Assembly (NCBI GenBank): GCA_016584305.1
Contig: JACEEZ010024172.1
Span: forward strand, 245,626-309,625
Direction: 5' to 3'
Origin: Chionoecetes opilio
Lineage: Eukaryota > Arthropoda > Malacostraca > Decapoda > Majidae
DNA: 64,000 nucleotides
Position numbers and translations under genes: made by a program. Within the stretch, counting starts at the first letter, position 1, and each line of letters starts with the position of its first letter. Shown here piece by piece: positions 1 through 11,104 of the stretch. The notes beneath the pieces were generated by a model. The model ran no database searches. It was given only the letters and a program-made list of their open reading frames with translations, and was not told the origin of the DNA.

Positions 1-649
1 CTCTGTGCATTGATAACAACAATCATTTCACCGTTTCTCTGTTTCTACTTCAGCATATAATTCCTCACCCTACTTACCCTTTCTGAGTTTCTGACATCGC
101 TACCAAACCGTAAATTGAGGCAAATATTAAAGAAAATATATGATATGAAATCCAAGATTGCCGCCAGTAAGATGACAACACACGATGTCATCGCTTAGGG
201 AGGAGCAAGACTAGACCAAGACCCTCACCCAATATAGATTAAAAGAATCGCAACAGATCTGTCATCACCGAGAACACGCTGGAGTTTTCTTGGTTATCAT
301 GCACAACAACCAGGCTCTCTCTGCCGGACTTAATACACTCATTCTCTGTACAGTTTCTGCTTCAGCATGTATGTAGGGGGAGGATACTACACATTTACTT
401 CCGGAAGTGAAAAATAAAACATATTTTTATATAATAATAATAGTTTAAGGTTTAGATTAGTTTTTGCTGGGATCCAGGGTTAAGTGAGTTAGAGAGCCGC
501 CTGGCTGGCTCTCTACACTTCTCAACACACTTTCCTACTGGTTTCCAGTGAAAATAAAATAAAACCTTTGGTTTCTGGAAGTTAATATTATCCCTAGTAC
601 AAGCTGAAGTAGATATTATATATCCATTTTCAATTGCTCATCAATTAGA

Positions 650-735
650 ACATAAGAACATAAGAACACAAGAAAATAAGGAAGCTACAAGAGGCCGGGA
701 GACCTACACGTGGTAGTTCCTGTAATTTGATTTTT
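650..735 (-). mobile_element. LINE 3' tail fragment (ACATAAGAA family)
   Basis: Contains the ACATAAGAAAATAAGGAAGC type tail and AGAGGCCGGGAGACCTACAC. The same tail follows LINE-like coding ends elsewhere in the window. Confidence 0.6.
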
Positions 736-1069
736 TAAACATTATAATGTGGTTTTTTTCATCCTGAGACAGAAAGTCTTCTTGCTTTCTTTCTTCTCTC
801 TTCTCTTACTCTTGCTTTGCTGTTGTGATATTCTGAGGGAGATTCCTGAAGGGGCTGTCTTGGTCAAGGGGGGCCTATACTGTGCCCTGATGACAGAGAC
901 TTGCATGTGGCCAATGATGGAGCCATGTAATGCTTCCATTGGGGTAACGCCCGGGCCCAACAGAGGCTTTACATTGCCCTGGGCCACAGTTACCTTCTGA
1001 AATCCCATCAGTATGTCCTTCCAGCAGACACATGACTCAGGGTGTGAAGCACAATTCAGATATAGATAA

Positions 1070-1175
1070 TTTCCTTTCTCCTATGTCCCGGTGAGGGTTC
1101 CAACCTACGGTCCTACACCATCACCAGGCTTTTGCACCTCAAAGTTAAACCACTGGCACGTTAGACTGCTGACCC
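1070..1175 (-). mobile_element. Possible tRNA-derived SINE head, degenerate
   Basis: On the minus strand CCAGTGGTTTAACTTTGAGG resembles a tRNA D-arm, and GTAGGTTGGAACCC lies where a B box would be. Both are degenerate. Weak call. Confidence 0.3.
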
Positions 1176-1224
1176 AATAAGGTATATCTACTTGGGTGAA
1201 CGGTTCTGGTGATTTTATGCATTA

Positions 1225-1400
1225 CAGAAGTGCCAGGTCGCCGTCCAACAGGCAGGCCAAGGAAAACATGGAGGCAGTGTGTTGAAGATGATCTGGCAGC
1301 ATTGGGCATTGAAGAAGTTGAGGCAACGGATAGAGATAGTTAGTATCATCAGCCGTCTAACCTCATGAGATATTATGGGAAAATCTGACATTAAACAGAC
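1225..1400 (+). mobile_element. LINE reverse-transcriptase C-terminus fragment
   Basis: Matches the better preserved copy at 10018-10195: GTCGCCGTCCAACAGGCAGG (Gly-Arg-Pro type), then a stretch reading ...CVEEDLAALGIEEVE in the intact copy, ending TAACCTCATGAGATATTATG. It is broken by stops here. Confidence 0.7.
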
Positions 1401-1507
1401 CAATGATGATGTCACCAAATAAAACCATAGGGACTAACCATGATATCCTTCTAATAGGTGATGCTGGTCTTCAATGTCAAAAATGCACAAAAATGCCCCC
1501 TAGTCAA

Positions 1508-2878
1508 TTCGGTTCTACTGCAGTTTAATGCATTACAAGGCACGTAATTATAACAGTCCACAATTTGTAGATCTGACCATTTGCATAATTTCTAACCCCT
1601 TCAACAGCCGTCAGAAATGAAAAATAACATAAGGGGGTTCTGGGGGGTCTATGCCCCCTCAATTAGGTTAAGTTACGTAAGCAATGTTCGGGTTAGGTTA
1701 GTGAACTACTGGGGGGGTCTGAGGGGATGCAGCCCCCCCAGTTAGGTCAGAAAAGTGTTGGTAAATAGGCAGTATTGTATTAAACTGGTTTTACCGTAAA
1801 TTCAAACAATAGATCAAATGAGCGTAACCTTTTATTGATCTATAACCGCTACCTTTCCGCGCTGGGCTGTTTTGCACCCCCGCACCCCCTTGTGTTATTT
1901 TAAATTTTCGACGTCTGTTGTATGGGTTAGAAATACTGCAAATTGTTAGATCTACAAGTTGAGAACGATTATAACTAAGTGCCTTATAATGCATTAAAGG
2001 TAATTATGCAGTTTCAACCAATACTCCCTATTGACCAACCAATGCTCTCCTGACATAACTGGGGGAGCTGCTCCCCCCCCAGACCCCCCTGCTAGTTAAC
2101 TAACCGGTATTATTCTAGTGTTTGCCCATACTCTCCCTCTCCCACAAAACAAGCTTGGGGACCTGGGGAAATGCGGGATATTTGGCTGGGGTACAAAATA
2201 TGCGTCGCAACCACAGTTTTTGAGTTAGGGGTGTTGAAAAAATTCCCTAGATCTAGGGCAAATTCATTGGATTTCTTCAGAGTCCCGAGACGTGTGAACC
2301 TGACGATCCTCACAGAATGATGACCGAAGTGTCGAGAACTCTCCCAACCCCCCGCTAGGAGGTTAGTTTAGATTTGTTTAGGTTAGGTTAGATTTCGTTT
2401 GGTTAGGTTAGGTTAGGTTAGGTTAGGTTATCGGTGGGTCAAGCCCCCCGCTAGGTTAGGTTAAATTTGGCTAGGTTAGGTTAATTTTGGTTAGGCAAAT
2501 TTCTCTAATATAAGGAAATTACCCTAGATCTAGGGAATTTTAGACCCCCTACACAACTCTTAAATTACGTGTTTCCGACGAATCCTCACCCGAAAACCCC
2601 GCATTCCCACAGGTCCCCAAACTTGTTTGGTGGAAGTGGGAGAGTATGGGCAAACACTAGAAATTTACCAACTAACCTATCTTGGGCATTGATTACGTAA
2701 CCTAACACCACTGGGGGGTTTCGCCCCCCCCAGACCCCCGTTGTATTAATTTTCATTTCCGACGGCTGTTGTAGGGGTTATAAATACTCCTTATGATGAG
2801 AACGAAACGTTCAGGAACCACCGATTGTGTATTGGTTTAAACTGCAAATATACCGCATTAAACTGCAGTAGAACCGAA
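1508..2878. mobile_element. Long-TIR DNA element, no coding sequence recognised
   Basis: TTCGGTTCTACTGCAGTTTA begins at 1508, and its complement ends at 2878; the match extends to 24 bp. Inside, a second inverted pair (about 1525-1700 against 1860-1997) shares the TGTAGATCTGACCATTTGCA-type segment. G/C-run blocks and TTAGG repeats also occur. No target duplication is clear. Class unknown. Confidence 0.6.
2391..2430 (+). repeat. Short (TTAGG)n, arthropod telomere-type repeat
   Basis: About six tandem TTAGG units, with degenerate TTAGG scattered from 2340 to 2510 inside the long-TIR element. TTAGG is the usual arthropod telomere repeat. Here it is interstitial and may be chance or element-borne. 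Confidence 0.7.
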
Positions 2879-3539
2879 AGAATACAAAAGATAGTTTAAA
2901 CCCTGTATGCTGCAACGGTTTATGGCACTGTCGCCGATAGGAACTCTCGCCGACGTGAAAAATAGGAATACTCGCCAACGTCGGCGAGTATTCCTATCGG
3001 CGACAGTTCCAGGTACCGCTGCAACTAGGTACACACACACACACACACACAGTACCTGGTAACAGCCCGCGGCACAGGTGTCACATCAGCAGCTGAGCAC
3101 CGGAGTCACGGGGTGACAGTGTGCGTGTACAGTGCGTGGTTCATCCACCACTGCACAGGGAGCAAGGGCGAGGAGGCTGAAGACAACACACTGCCACACA
3201 CACACACACCGCCTCCTCACAACTTGCCACACACACACACACACAGTGGCACACACACGCTCCGCCCTTCCTTCCCTTTCTGCCACATCAACAAAACAAT
3301 TCTCTAGATATTTTCCTTTCGGTCAGTTTTCACATTTGTTCGTCTCTCCTCCACTCCATCTCGTTCCTTCCTCCACACGAAGTAGTCACATCACCAAACA
3401 CTTCCCTGCTCTTCCCTCATCCTTTCGCTCAGTTTTTCATATCATTTCGTAATGTAATGCAATGCGATGGTTTAATGAACTGTGTAACTTGTACCTTGGA
3501 AGGCTTAAATCAGTCAAATCTGACTATCTATAGCTACTA

Positions 3540-4010
3540 CATAAAAAGAACATAAGAAAATAAGGAAGCTACAAGAGGCCGTGAGACCTACACGCGGTAG
3601 TTCATGTTACCTACCGTAGATAACACTATAGTCGCCAGTCACTTGCCACTGCACTAATGTCGCCAGGCACAATATATTACGAATTTTAGCATCACTACAG
3701 ACTTTTATGTGCCACTGAAGACGCATGCACAGTAGTTTATATTATGTACATCGATCACACTACCGTACAAGTCTGCAGTGGCACATAAAAGTCTGTAGTG
3801 ATGCTAAAATTCGTAATATATTGTGCCTGGCGACATTAGTACAGTGGCAAGTGACTGGCGACTATAGTGTTGTCTACGGTAACACTACCTACATCCACCT
3901 TTCATTCCCATCCATGAATTTATCGAGCCTCCCTTTAAAGCTCTCTAATGACTCCGCACTAACTACCTGTCTACTGAGAAACGAGCTACGTACGGTAGAG
4001 TACTGTTTTT
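3540..4010 (-). mobile_element. LINE 3' end interrupted by a foldback MITE
   Basis: 3540-3611 carries the ACATAAGAAAATAAGGAAGC tail, and 3882-4010 continues the same element toward its coding end (TCCATGAATTTATCGAGCCT, which reads in minus as a LINE C-terminal fragment). The MITE at 3612-3881 splits it. Confidence 0.65.
3612..3881. mobile_element. Foldback MITE family B, short form
   Basis: TACCGTAGATAACACTATAG at the left and its complement at the right. Nearly the whole element is palindromic (arms of about 120 bp). It sits in a LINE tail. A TA duplication is likely, since the ends read TACCG...CGGTA. Confidence 0.85.
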
Positions 4011-4267
4011 TTTCTTCCCTTATTCAGTAAAAAAGAAGGAAAAAAGTTTACACCGTGACATTCCAAGCTATCAAGACAGGTATGAACCAGCATCATCCCT
4101 TGACTAATGGATGAGACTTAAAAGTGCGAGAAATATGTGACGAGTACGTAGGCTATGAGGGGCCGACTTTCCCTCACACCTTGCCATGCGGCGCGCCCAT
4201 TACACCATATGGGAGAAAATTATTTTGTTACACTCAACTCTCATGTAAAGTAAATTTTTTGACTTTC

Positions 4268-4749
4268 TACCGTAGATAACACTAAAGTCGCCAGGACAAC
4301 GTTTCTTTTTTATTTACAGACGTCTGGTGGCGTTAATACTTACATTTTTACATCCATGATTTCAGGAAAGTTTGAAGAGGCTATCTGGAGAGTCTGTCAT
4401 TTTGCGTCTTCATCTGTGTCATTTTGTTGCTATAAATGAACAAATTACATAAATAAAAGCGAGTGGCGACGTTGATAACGGGCTACACTAAGGTCGCCAT
4501 CTACTGTTTATGTTTAGTGTCCTCCCGCCGTCGTCGTCGCCCGAAAAAATAAAATGAGTAGGGAAATTTGAAACTGTATATACTTGAAGATACAAAGCAT
4601 AAAACAATGCTGAAACAGGGCAGATTATACAGTAAACTACTGTGTATCATCTTCAGTGGCACATAAAAATCAATAGTGATGCTATAATTCGTAATATATG
4701 GCGCCTGGCGATATTACGGCAGGTGGCGACTAAATTGTTATCTACGGTA
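4268..4749. mobile_element. Foldback MITE family B, long form
   Basis: Same ACCGTAGATAACACTA termini as the short form, but about 480 bp with an extra internal block (GTCGTCGTCGCCCGAAAAAA, CAGGAAAGTTTGAAGAGG). Lies below the HTT 3' end. Confidence 0.85.
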
Positions 4750-4884
4750 ACAAAGTCTCCTTTACAAAACTAAGCATTGAAATTTGCAATATTTTGTAAC
4801 CTGTGATACTGCTTGCTTTTTCTCTACTGTAAAATGACTGCTTGTAAATAAGAAATCATTGGAATGTAAACATTCAAGAAACTA

Positions 4885-4890
4885 TTTATT
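4885..4890 (-). promoter_or_regulatory. HTT: Candidate polyadenylation signal AATAAA
   Basis: AATAAA on the minus strand about 790 bases after the HTT stop. It is the most plausible signal I see before the foldback MITE at 4268-4749. Not otherwise supported. Confidence 0.4.
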
Positions 4891-5075
4891 AGAAATATCA
4901 CCCACATATCACAGCCATTTCTACATATCTGTATAAGGGTTGGCTGTGATGTCTGAGGCTGGTTGATGACTGGCTGCCCTTCCCTACGCCAACCCACCCG
5001 CACACTGGCATCAAGGAACACCCACCCAGGGTTTGAGGTCCCTAATAACATCAGATCATCGCCCCATAGAGACCC

Positions 5076-5290
5076 CCATGCAGCCCCCGCCACATAGAGA
5101 TCCCCATGCAGCCCCCGCCACATAGAGATCCCCATGCAGCCCCCGCCACATAGAGATCCCCATGCAACCCCCGCCACATAGAGATCCCCATGCAGCCCCC
5201 GTGACATAGAGACCCCCCATGCGGCCCTTCACACACAGAGACCCCCCCCATGCAACCCCCGCCACAGAGACCCCCCATGCAGCCCCCCAC
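5076..5290 (+). repeat. 28-bp minisatellite in HTT 3' UTR
   Basis: About seven units of GCAGCCCCCGCCACATAGAG plus ATCCCCAT. They read open in several frames on the minus strand only because of the repeat. Confidence 0.85.
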
Positions 5291-5675
5291 ACACCCACTA
5301 TAAGACCTCACTGAAACATATTTAAAACACAAGAATAATTAAAATATATAAAGACATATGGCAGATGTGATTACAGAACAATGAATAATATAATGAACTA
5401 TTACATCATTACATGACTATTTTCAACAATATTCCTCTGAATAACTATACAGTCAGTTTTTAAACATATATACACAATATTATGTATGTACAAAGCATTC
5501 ATTCTTCTCACCAGTTCAAGCAATTTACAGTTTGATGAGTTAAAAGTGGAAGCTCATATTTCTATTACTATGTGAAATTATTACCTTAAAAGCCAAGTTA
5601 AATAGACTAAAACAGCATTGACTGACAACTGAACTGGTTGAGACACATAATCTATAAAATTTACCTCTTTTAAAC

Positions 5676-6618
5676 TCAATCCTGAATGCAATCGAGCAGC
5701 TCCTGGAAGGGGGAGCCCGGGGTGGCCACAGCTTGGAACACTGCCTCAAACTTGGCTTTCTGCTCCTCCGTGGCAAGACTCTGCCGGAAATGGGACGCAG
5801 CCAAGCAGAATATCTGAATATCCCTGGCATCAAGCTTACCCAACCGGGCTTGGACTGAGGGGAAGGCCGCTCTGAGCCACCTGTTGCTGGACGCTGCGAT
5901 GAAGAAGCAGGTGAGGCACCAGACCGCCAAGGAGACCGGGCTGCGCTGGGTGAAGTTACTGAGTGAGAGAAGCACCCACTCCTGCACCAGACCCTCCCCA
6001 CTCTCCCCCATGGCGCCCTCAAACACCTGGAACAGCGTTGAGGCGAGGAGGTGCGGGTGTGGCTGGTGGGAGGAAATGTACTCGGTGATGACCTTGTTGA
6101 GGATCTGGCTGGGTGGGAGGATGTCCAGCAGGCAGGGACCCAGGAGGCCAGCCACCACCCCGGCCTCGTGCGGATACCCAACACGGATCCTATCAAAGAA
6201 GACGGAGAGTTTTTCCATGACTAGAAGTAGAGTCTCTGGGTCCGAGGCACTGCTGTCCTGTGAGGCTCCTGCATCAAGCTCTGTGGTGTTCTTGACATTG
6301 GCGTACAGGGCAGTGATGAAGAGGGGCAGGGCGGCTATGGACGTGGATGGGGTGCCGTTCAGAACCAGATCCATCACCAGCTTGAAAATCACTTCCACGG
6401 TGTTGCTGGAGAGTTGCTGCACCAACACCAGCCGCTCCACGCCACGCAGCACTTGGTGGAGGAGCCTTGGGGTGGTGGTGACGGAGGCTGCGGTGGAGAG
6501 GGCCATGTGGAGGGCGGTGGAGGGCAGTGTTGGGTCTGGCAGGGTCTCGTAATGCTCCACCAGGTACACCCACACCTCCCACACCCCCACCTCATGACCC
6601 TCGCACTCACGACTCTTC
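5676..6618 (-). CDS. HTT: HTT terminal coding exon, C-HEAT to stop
   Basis: Acceptor ACATTTCAG, one base completing Gly, then 313 codons and TGA at 5676-5678. It encodes KSRECEGHEVGVWEVWVYLV, LLHQVLRGVERLVLVQQLSS, LLVMEKLSVFFDRIRVGYPH, WVLLSLSNFTQRSPVSLAVW and ends APGSPFQELLDCIQD. Vertebrate huntingtin has VMLSLSNFTQRAPVAMATW and ends APGSPYHRLLTCLRN plus seven residues, so this C-terminus is slightly shorter. At 943 coding bases it is by far the longest exon. Vertebrates split this part over several exons, so intron loss is likely here or intron gain there. Confidence 0.98.
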
Positions 6619-6649
6619 CTGAAATGTAATGGAAGATGATTGAAATGGA

Positions 6650-6960
6650 CTCAGTAGACAGGTAGTTAGTGCAGTCATTAGAGAGCTTTAAAGGGAGGCT
6701 AGATAAATTCATGGATGGGGATGAAAGGTGGATGTAGGGATATAATTTGCAGAAAGCGATATAACCGGTTGAGTAGGGAAAACTTATACGTACTTGCAAA
6801 AAAACAAAGGGAAATAATAGCTCCTTCAACAGTCTGAAATGCCATGCCTTACCCATCATTATAATTCAAGATGTAGTTAGTAGTTAGTAAAGGATATGAT
6901 TTACAGAGCACGATATAAAGATTGAGTAGGGAAAATTATACTTGCAAAAAAACAAAGGAA
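6650..6960 (+). mobile_element. LINE C-terminal remnant in HTT intron
   Basis: 6651-6740 matches the coding end at 7900-7990 (AGGAGGCTAGACAATTTCAT type). A GCGATATAACCGGTTGAGTA block follows and is repeated at 6905-6990. Fragmentary. Confidence 0.5.
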
Positions 6961-7070
6961 CATAATAGCCCATTCAACAGTCTACAATTAAGAAAAAAAA
7001 GTCAACAACCAGTCTCTTCCAAAATATTTTCTTTAGTCTGAACGTGCAGGAAGAGAAGAGAAGGAGGAGG

Positions 7071-7073
<3 letters not shown>

Positions 7074-7154
<81 letters not shown>
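7074..7154 (+). repeat. (CA)n microsatellite
   Basis: About 80 bases of CA with one TA interruption, immediately upstream of a LINE coding remnant. Confidence 0.95.
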
Positions 7155-7164
7155 AGATCTGTTT

Positions 7165-7405
7165 GTGTGGGACGATAGGTGTGCAAGAGGTCATGAGAAG
7201 AAATTGAAAAGGACAACATGCAAGAGGGACATAAAAAAATACAGCTTCCCATATAGAAGCATAAAAGCCTGGAACAACCTTGATGCAAAATTGATTAATG
7301 CAAGAAGTATTCAGGACTTCAAAGGCAAACTGGATAATAGTAGATTTGGAGACGGGACAGTACGAGCATAGCTATTTTCCTGTATGTTACAACTAGGTAA
7401 ATACA
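7165..7405 (+). mobile_element. LINE ORF2 C-terminus and tail
   Basis: An open stretch encodes RDIKKYSFPYRSIKAWNNLD, then AKLINARSIQDFKGKLDNSR and a stop near 7370, typical of a non-LTR retrotransposon reverse-transcriptase end. It is followed by the family's ACAACTAGGTAAATACACAT tail. Confidence 0.8.
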
Positions 7406-7429
7406 CATGTCAGTCATGCCGTTGCTCAC

Positions 7430-7611
7430 CCGTCATTATATTTGAGGATGTAGTTGGCGGCCAGGATGATGAGGGGCGGGCTGTCCTCCGGGGGCCCCTG
7501 CAGCAGGTAGAGAAGCCCCTGCACGGCACAGGAGCGCACGGACACCTGCCCACTCTTCAGTCCCCCCTCCACTATGTGCACCACACCCTCACTCAGCGCC
7601 GAACTCACCTC
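7430..7611 (-). CDS. HTT: HTT exon ff, C-HEAT
   Basis: Acceptor TTCATGTCAG, donor GACGG|GTGAGC. It starts in phase 0 and ends in phase 2. It encodes EVSSALSEGVVHIVEGGLKS, then RSCAVQGLLYLLQGPPEDSP and LIILAANYILKYND. It corresponds to vertebrate [28 protein letters not shown] and following helices. Confidence 0.95.
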
Positions 7612-7630
7612 CTGACATGAAAGACTCAGT

Positions 7631-7843
7631 TTAAGCCCTTGAGACCCAGAGAGTAATTTCCATTGTAATTTGGCTACCATTAGACAATTTTTAGTGAATA
7701 TAAGCAATATTTATAGATATGACCTGTTTAGTATCCTTGTCCACTAACTAATTTGATATATTCAGTTACTTTTCTTGATTTAATGGCTCGGCAACATACA
7801 ATTTTTTTTTAGCAAAGGAAAGATTTGGGCGTGAAGGGGTTAA
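7631..7843 (-). mobile_element. piggyBac-like MITE (TTAA family) copy 1
   Basis: TTAAGCCCTTGAGACCCAGA at one end and GGGCGTGAAGGGGTTAA at the other, about 210 bp. TTAA at both ends and CCC/GGG termini suggest piggyBac-type insertion. Confidence 0.8.
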
Positions 7844-7860
7844 CAAAAGTAATATAGAGA

Positions 7861-8054
7861 AACTGGTTCACACACAGGGTGGTCAAGGATTGGAATGGAC
7901 TTAGTTATCAGGTCGTTAGTGAAGAGTCAATAGGGAGCTTTAAAAGGAGGCTAGACAATTTCATGGATGGGGATATAAGATGGATGTAGGTAGTATTAAG
8001 TAACAGGAACTCGCTTAGGCTTACAGCTTCCTTATTTTCTTATGTTCTTATGTT
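7861..8054 (+). mobile_element. LINE ORF2 C-terminus and ACATAAGAA tail
   Basis: Encodes HRVVKDWNGLSYQVVSEESI, then GSFKRRLDNFMDGDIRWM and a stop, followed by the tail GCTTCCTTATTTTCTTATGT. This links the ACATAAGAA repeats of the window to a LINE 3' end. Confidence 0.8.
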
Positions 8055-8182
8055 TAGTGCAATTTGGGATTAAAATGTAGCTTCAGCATTGACAGATGAA
8101 AATCACTATGGTCTAAGATACATAATACTATTTCAAGATCTTGCATTATTAAATTAAGAACTGATACTGTAGGGATTGGTGT

Positions 8183-8444
8183 TACCGTAGATAACACTAT
8201 AGGCGCCAGTCACTCGCCACTGCACTAATGTCGCCAGGCGCCATATATTACAAATTTTAGCATCACTACATTTTTATGTGCCATTGAAAAGGCAGGAGGA
8301 GGAGGTTTATATATGTACATCACACTACATGTCTTCAGTGGCCACATAAAAGTCTGTAGTGATGCTAAAATTCGTAATATATTGTGCCTGACGATATTAG
8401 TGCAGTGGCAAGTGTGACTGGCGACTATAGTGTTGTCTACGGTA
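8183..8444. mobile_element. Foldback MITE family B, short form
   Basis: Same termini and length class as 3612-3881; arms are palindromic. Confidence 0.85.
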
Positions 8445-8569
8445 GCAGAAGAAAGGTAAAACTTGTAGGAAACTTGGGAGGGACTAGACATACAGGAAAG
8501 ACAAAGTGTGATGTGGGAGGATGCAGCTGATTATACCTACTGCCTATGTTAGAGTAGGGGGTCTCACCA

Positions 8570-8653
8570 ATAAAGGTTGCACCGCTAGGGACTCGAACCC
8601 GGGACCTTCCGCTTGCCGGCCGGCTGTGCTTACCCTGTTACACCACAGGAACC
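8570..8653 (-). mobile_element. tRNA-derived SINE head or tRNA pseudogene
   Basis: On the minus strand a box A-like GTGGTGTAACAGGGTAAGCA and a perfect box B GGGTTCGAGTCCC are 30 bases apart. The acceptor-stem ends do not pair, so it is not a functional tRNA. Confidence 0.6.
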
Positions 8654-8927
8654 TTCTAGTGACAAACCACACAGCCTACTACTACTACCTACTACTACCA
8701 CCTATACTACTACCTACCTAATATTTCTACTGACTGAGATCAAAGACTAATGTTAGAGCTTTATGATGCAGGGGTCATGTGACTTGAAGGATGAAGAAAT
8801 AAACTATAATGGGATAAATAATAATAATATAACTAAATAATAATATAAACGTTGCTGAAGAGAATGGTGTCAGTATCAGGAATAAAGAGATATGAGGCAA
8901 AGGAAAATACATGAGAGTAAGGCATGA

Positions 8928-10020
8928 GTGCTGAGAGTAAGGCGATTGAGGTGGTTTAGGCAAGTGACGAGGAGAGAAGGTGGTGAGGCATTGGGGAGAG
9001 CTGTTGGAGTGGAAGTGCCAGGTGAGAGTAAGGCGATTGAGGTGGTTTGGCAAGTGACGAGGAGAGAAGGTGGTGAGGCATTGGGGAGAGCTGTTAGAGT
9101 GGAAGTGCCAGTGAGAGTAAGGCGATTGAGGTGGTTTGGGCAGTGAAGAGGAGAGAAGGTGGTGAGGCATTGGGGAGAGCTGTTGGAGTGGAAGTGCCAG
9201 GTGAGAGTAAGGCGATTGAGGTGGTTTGGGCCCATGAAGAGGAGAGAAGGTGGTGAGGCATTGGGGAGAGCTGTTGGAGTGGAAGTGCCAGGTGAGAGTA
9301 AGGAGATTGAGGTGGTTTGGGCACATGAAGAAGAGAGAAGGTGGTGAGGCATTGGGGAGAGCTGTTAAGAGTGGAAGTGCCAGGTGAGAGTAAGGCGATT
9401 GAGGTGGTTTGGGCCATGAAGAGGAGAGAGGTGGTGAGGCATTGGGGAGAGCTGTTGGAGTGGAAGTGCCAGGTGAGAGTAAGGCGATTGAGGTGGTTTG
9501 GGTACATGAAGAAGAGAGAAGGTGGTGAGGCATTGGGGAGAGCTGTTGGAGTGGAAGTGCCAGGTGAGAGTAAGGCGATTGAGGTGGTTTGGGCACGTGA
9601 AGAGGAGAGAAGGTGGTGAGGCATTGGGGAGAGCTGTTGGAGTGGAAGTGCCAGGTGAGAGTAAGGCGATTGAGGTGGTTTGGGCATGTGACGAGGAAAG
9701 AAGGTGGTGAGGCATTGGGGAGAGCTATTGGAGTGGATGCAGTGAGAAGTGGTGAGTTGAGGTTTGGGAGTGCCGGTGAGAGTAAGGATGAGTGTGAGTG
9801 CAAAATGGGAGCATGGGAGAGCTATTGGAGTGGAAGTGCCAGGTGAGAGTAAGGTGATTGAGGTGGTTTGGGCCCGTGAAGAGGAGAGAAGGTGGTGAGG
9901 CATTGGGGAGAGCTGTTAGAGTGGAAGTTCCAGGTGAGAGTAAGGCGATTGAGGTGGTTTGGGCCCGTGAAGAGGAGAGAAGGTGGTGAGGCATTGGGGA
10001 GAGCTGTTGGAGTGGAAGTT
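8928..10020 (+). repeat. 91-bp minisatellite derived from LINE coding sequence
   Basis: About twelve units. Each encodes in one frame LRWFGHVKRREGGEALGRAV plus GVEVPG, the sequence just before the intact LINE C-terminus that follows. 91 is not a multiple of three, so the frame shifts every unit. Confidence 0.9.
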
Positions 10021-10235
10021 CCAGGTCGCCGTCCACCAGGCAGGCCAAGGAAGACATGGAGGCCGTGTGTTGAAGAGGATCTGGCAGCATTGGGCATTGA
10101 AGAGGTTGAGGGAATGGATAGAGATACTTGGAAGCGTATCATCAACCGTCTAACCTCATAAGATATGGGAAAAACTGACATTAAACAGAAAGAAGAAGAG
10201 GAAGAAGAAAAAAAAAGAAGAAGAAGAAGAAGAAG
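10018..10235 (+). mobile_element. LINE ORF2 C-terminus (GRRPPGRPRKTW type)
   Basis: Encodes VPGRRPPGRPRKTWRPCVEE, then DLAALGIEEVEGMDRDTWKR and IINRLTS with a stop at about 10160, a classic non-LTR reverse-transcriptase C-terminus. An (AAG)n tail follows. Confidence 0.9.
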
Positions 10236-10274
10236 AAGGACAATACATGCTTGCTATTGAGGGCCATGACATAC

Positions 10275-10481
10275 CTGCTTGGCCAGCCTGAGTGTGGCCA
10301 GGGCCTTGCATGTGGCCAGGATGATGTACTGCTGGGTGATGTGGTCCTCGATGGGGTGGAGGGTGTGCAGGGGGATCAGCGCCTCCAGGACCCAGCGGTG
10401 ATGTGCCGCCAAGCAGAACAAGTCACACAGGCAGCTCACCGACTTCACCACCTCCGCCACCACAGACGCACACAGCCCACT
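10275..10481 (-). CDS. HTT: HTT exon ee, C-HEAT
   Basis: 69 codons, phase 0 at both ends. Acceptor GTGTGGCAG, donor AAGCAG|GTATGT. It encodes SGLCASVVAEVVKSVSCLCD, then LHPIEDHITQQYIILATCKA and LATLRLAKQ. Vertebrates have LISEVVRSLLVVSDLF and [25 protein letters not shown]. Confidence 0.97.
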
Positions 10482-10559
10482 CTGCCACACCACACACACC
10501 ACACCTTCATTACTTAGCAGTGGACAACTATATAATTCGCCTTTACAATAAGAATGGTG

Positions 10560-10945
10560 ACAGTCATTAAAAAGAGCATGAAATTGGCTTCTAAAACATG
10601 AAAAAAAGTGCAAAAAATGATGTGTACTGCTTAAATAGAGCATAAAATTGGCTTGTAAAACAGTAGTAAGTACAAAACATGATGTGTACTGCTTAAAAAG
10701 AGCATAAAATTAGCTTGTAAAACAGTAGTAAGTACAAAATATGATGTGTACTGCTTAAATAGAGCATAAAATTGGCTTGTAAAACAGTAGTAAGTACAAA
10801 ACATGAAGTGTACTGCTTAAATAGAGCATAAAATTGGCTTGTAAAACAGTAGTAAGTACAAAATATGAAGTGCACTGCTTAAATAGAGCATAAAATTGGC
10901 TTCTAAAACAGTAGTAAGTGCAACAAATGATGTGTACTGCTTACT
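10560..10945 (+). repeat. 62-bp minisatellite
   Basis: About six units containing GTGTACTGCTTAAATAGAGC and TTGGCTTGTAAAACAGTAGT, between two HTT exons. Confidence 0.9.
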
Positions 10946-10970
10946 GAACACAATTAAGTTGAGAGATTAC

Positions 10971-11080
10971 CTGAGGGCGCAGCCAGGAGGAGTACAGGTA
11001 GTGAAGGAAGTGGAGACATGACTGCACATCCAGACCACTGCTCGCCAACTGCTGCTCCCGGACCTCAAACTCATAGCAGC
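10971..11080 (-). CDS. HTT: HTT exon dd, C-HEAT
   Basis: Acceptor CTCCAGCAG with an alternative AG 3 nt earlier (a NAGNAG pair, giving one extra Ala). Donor CCTCAG|GTAATC. It ends in phase 0. It encodes CYEFEVREQQLASSGLDVQS, then CLHFLHYLYSSWLRPQ, matching vertebrate [20 protein letters not shown]. Confidence 0.94.
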
Positions 11081-11104
11081 CTGCTGGAGGAGTTAACACA
11101 CTGA

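Larger units (their letters stand above)
4870..5675 (-). other. HTT: Probable HTT 3' UTR
   Basis: AT-rich sequence after the stop continues to an AATAAA (complement of 4885-4890). It contains a G-rich 28-bp minisatellite (about 5076-5290). No further huntingtin-like reading frame follows the stop. The 3' end is predicted from the signal alone. Confidence 0.45.

Noticed and set aside
742..1008. Two overlapping frames of 83-88 codons near 742-1008
   Set aside because: No recognisable domain, both strands open by chance, and flanked by LINE fragments.
5540..5675. Extension of HTT past 5676 by splicing at AGAGGTAAAT
   Set aside because: The in-frame TGA precedes this donor-like site, and homology ends at the stop as in vertebrate huntingtin.
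8775..9903. Minus-strand Ser/Pro/His-rich frames up to 342 codons
   Set aside because: Antisense of a 91-bp minisatellite derived from LINE coding sequence.
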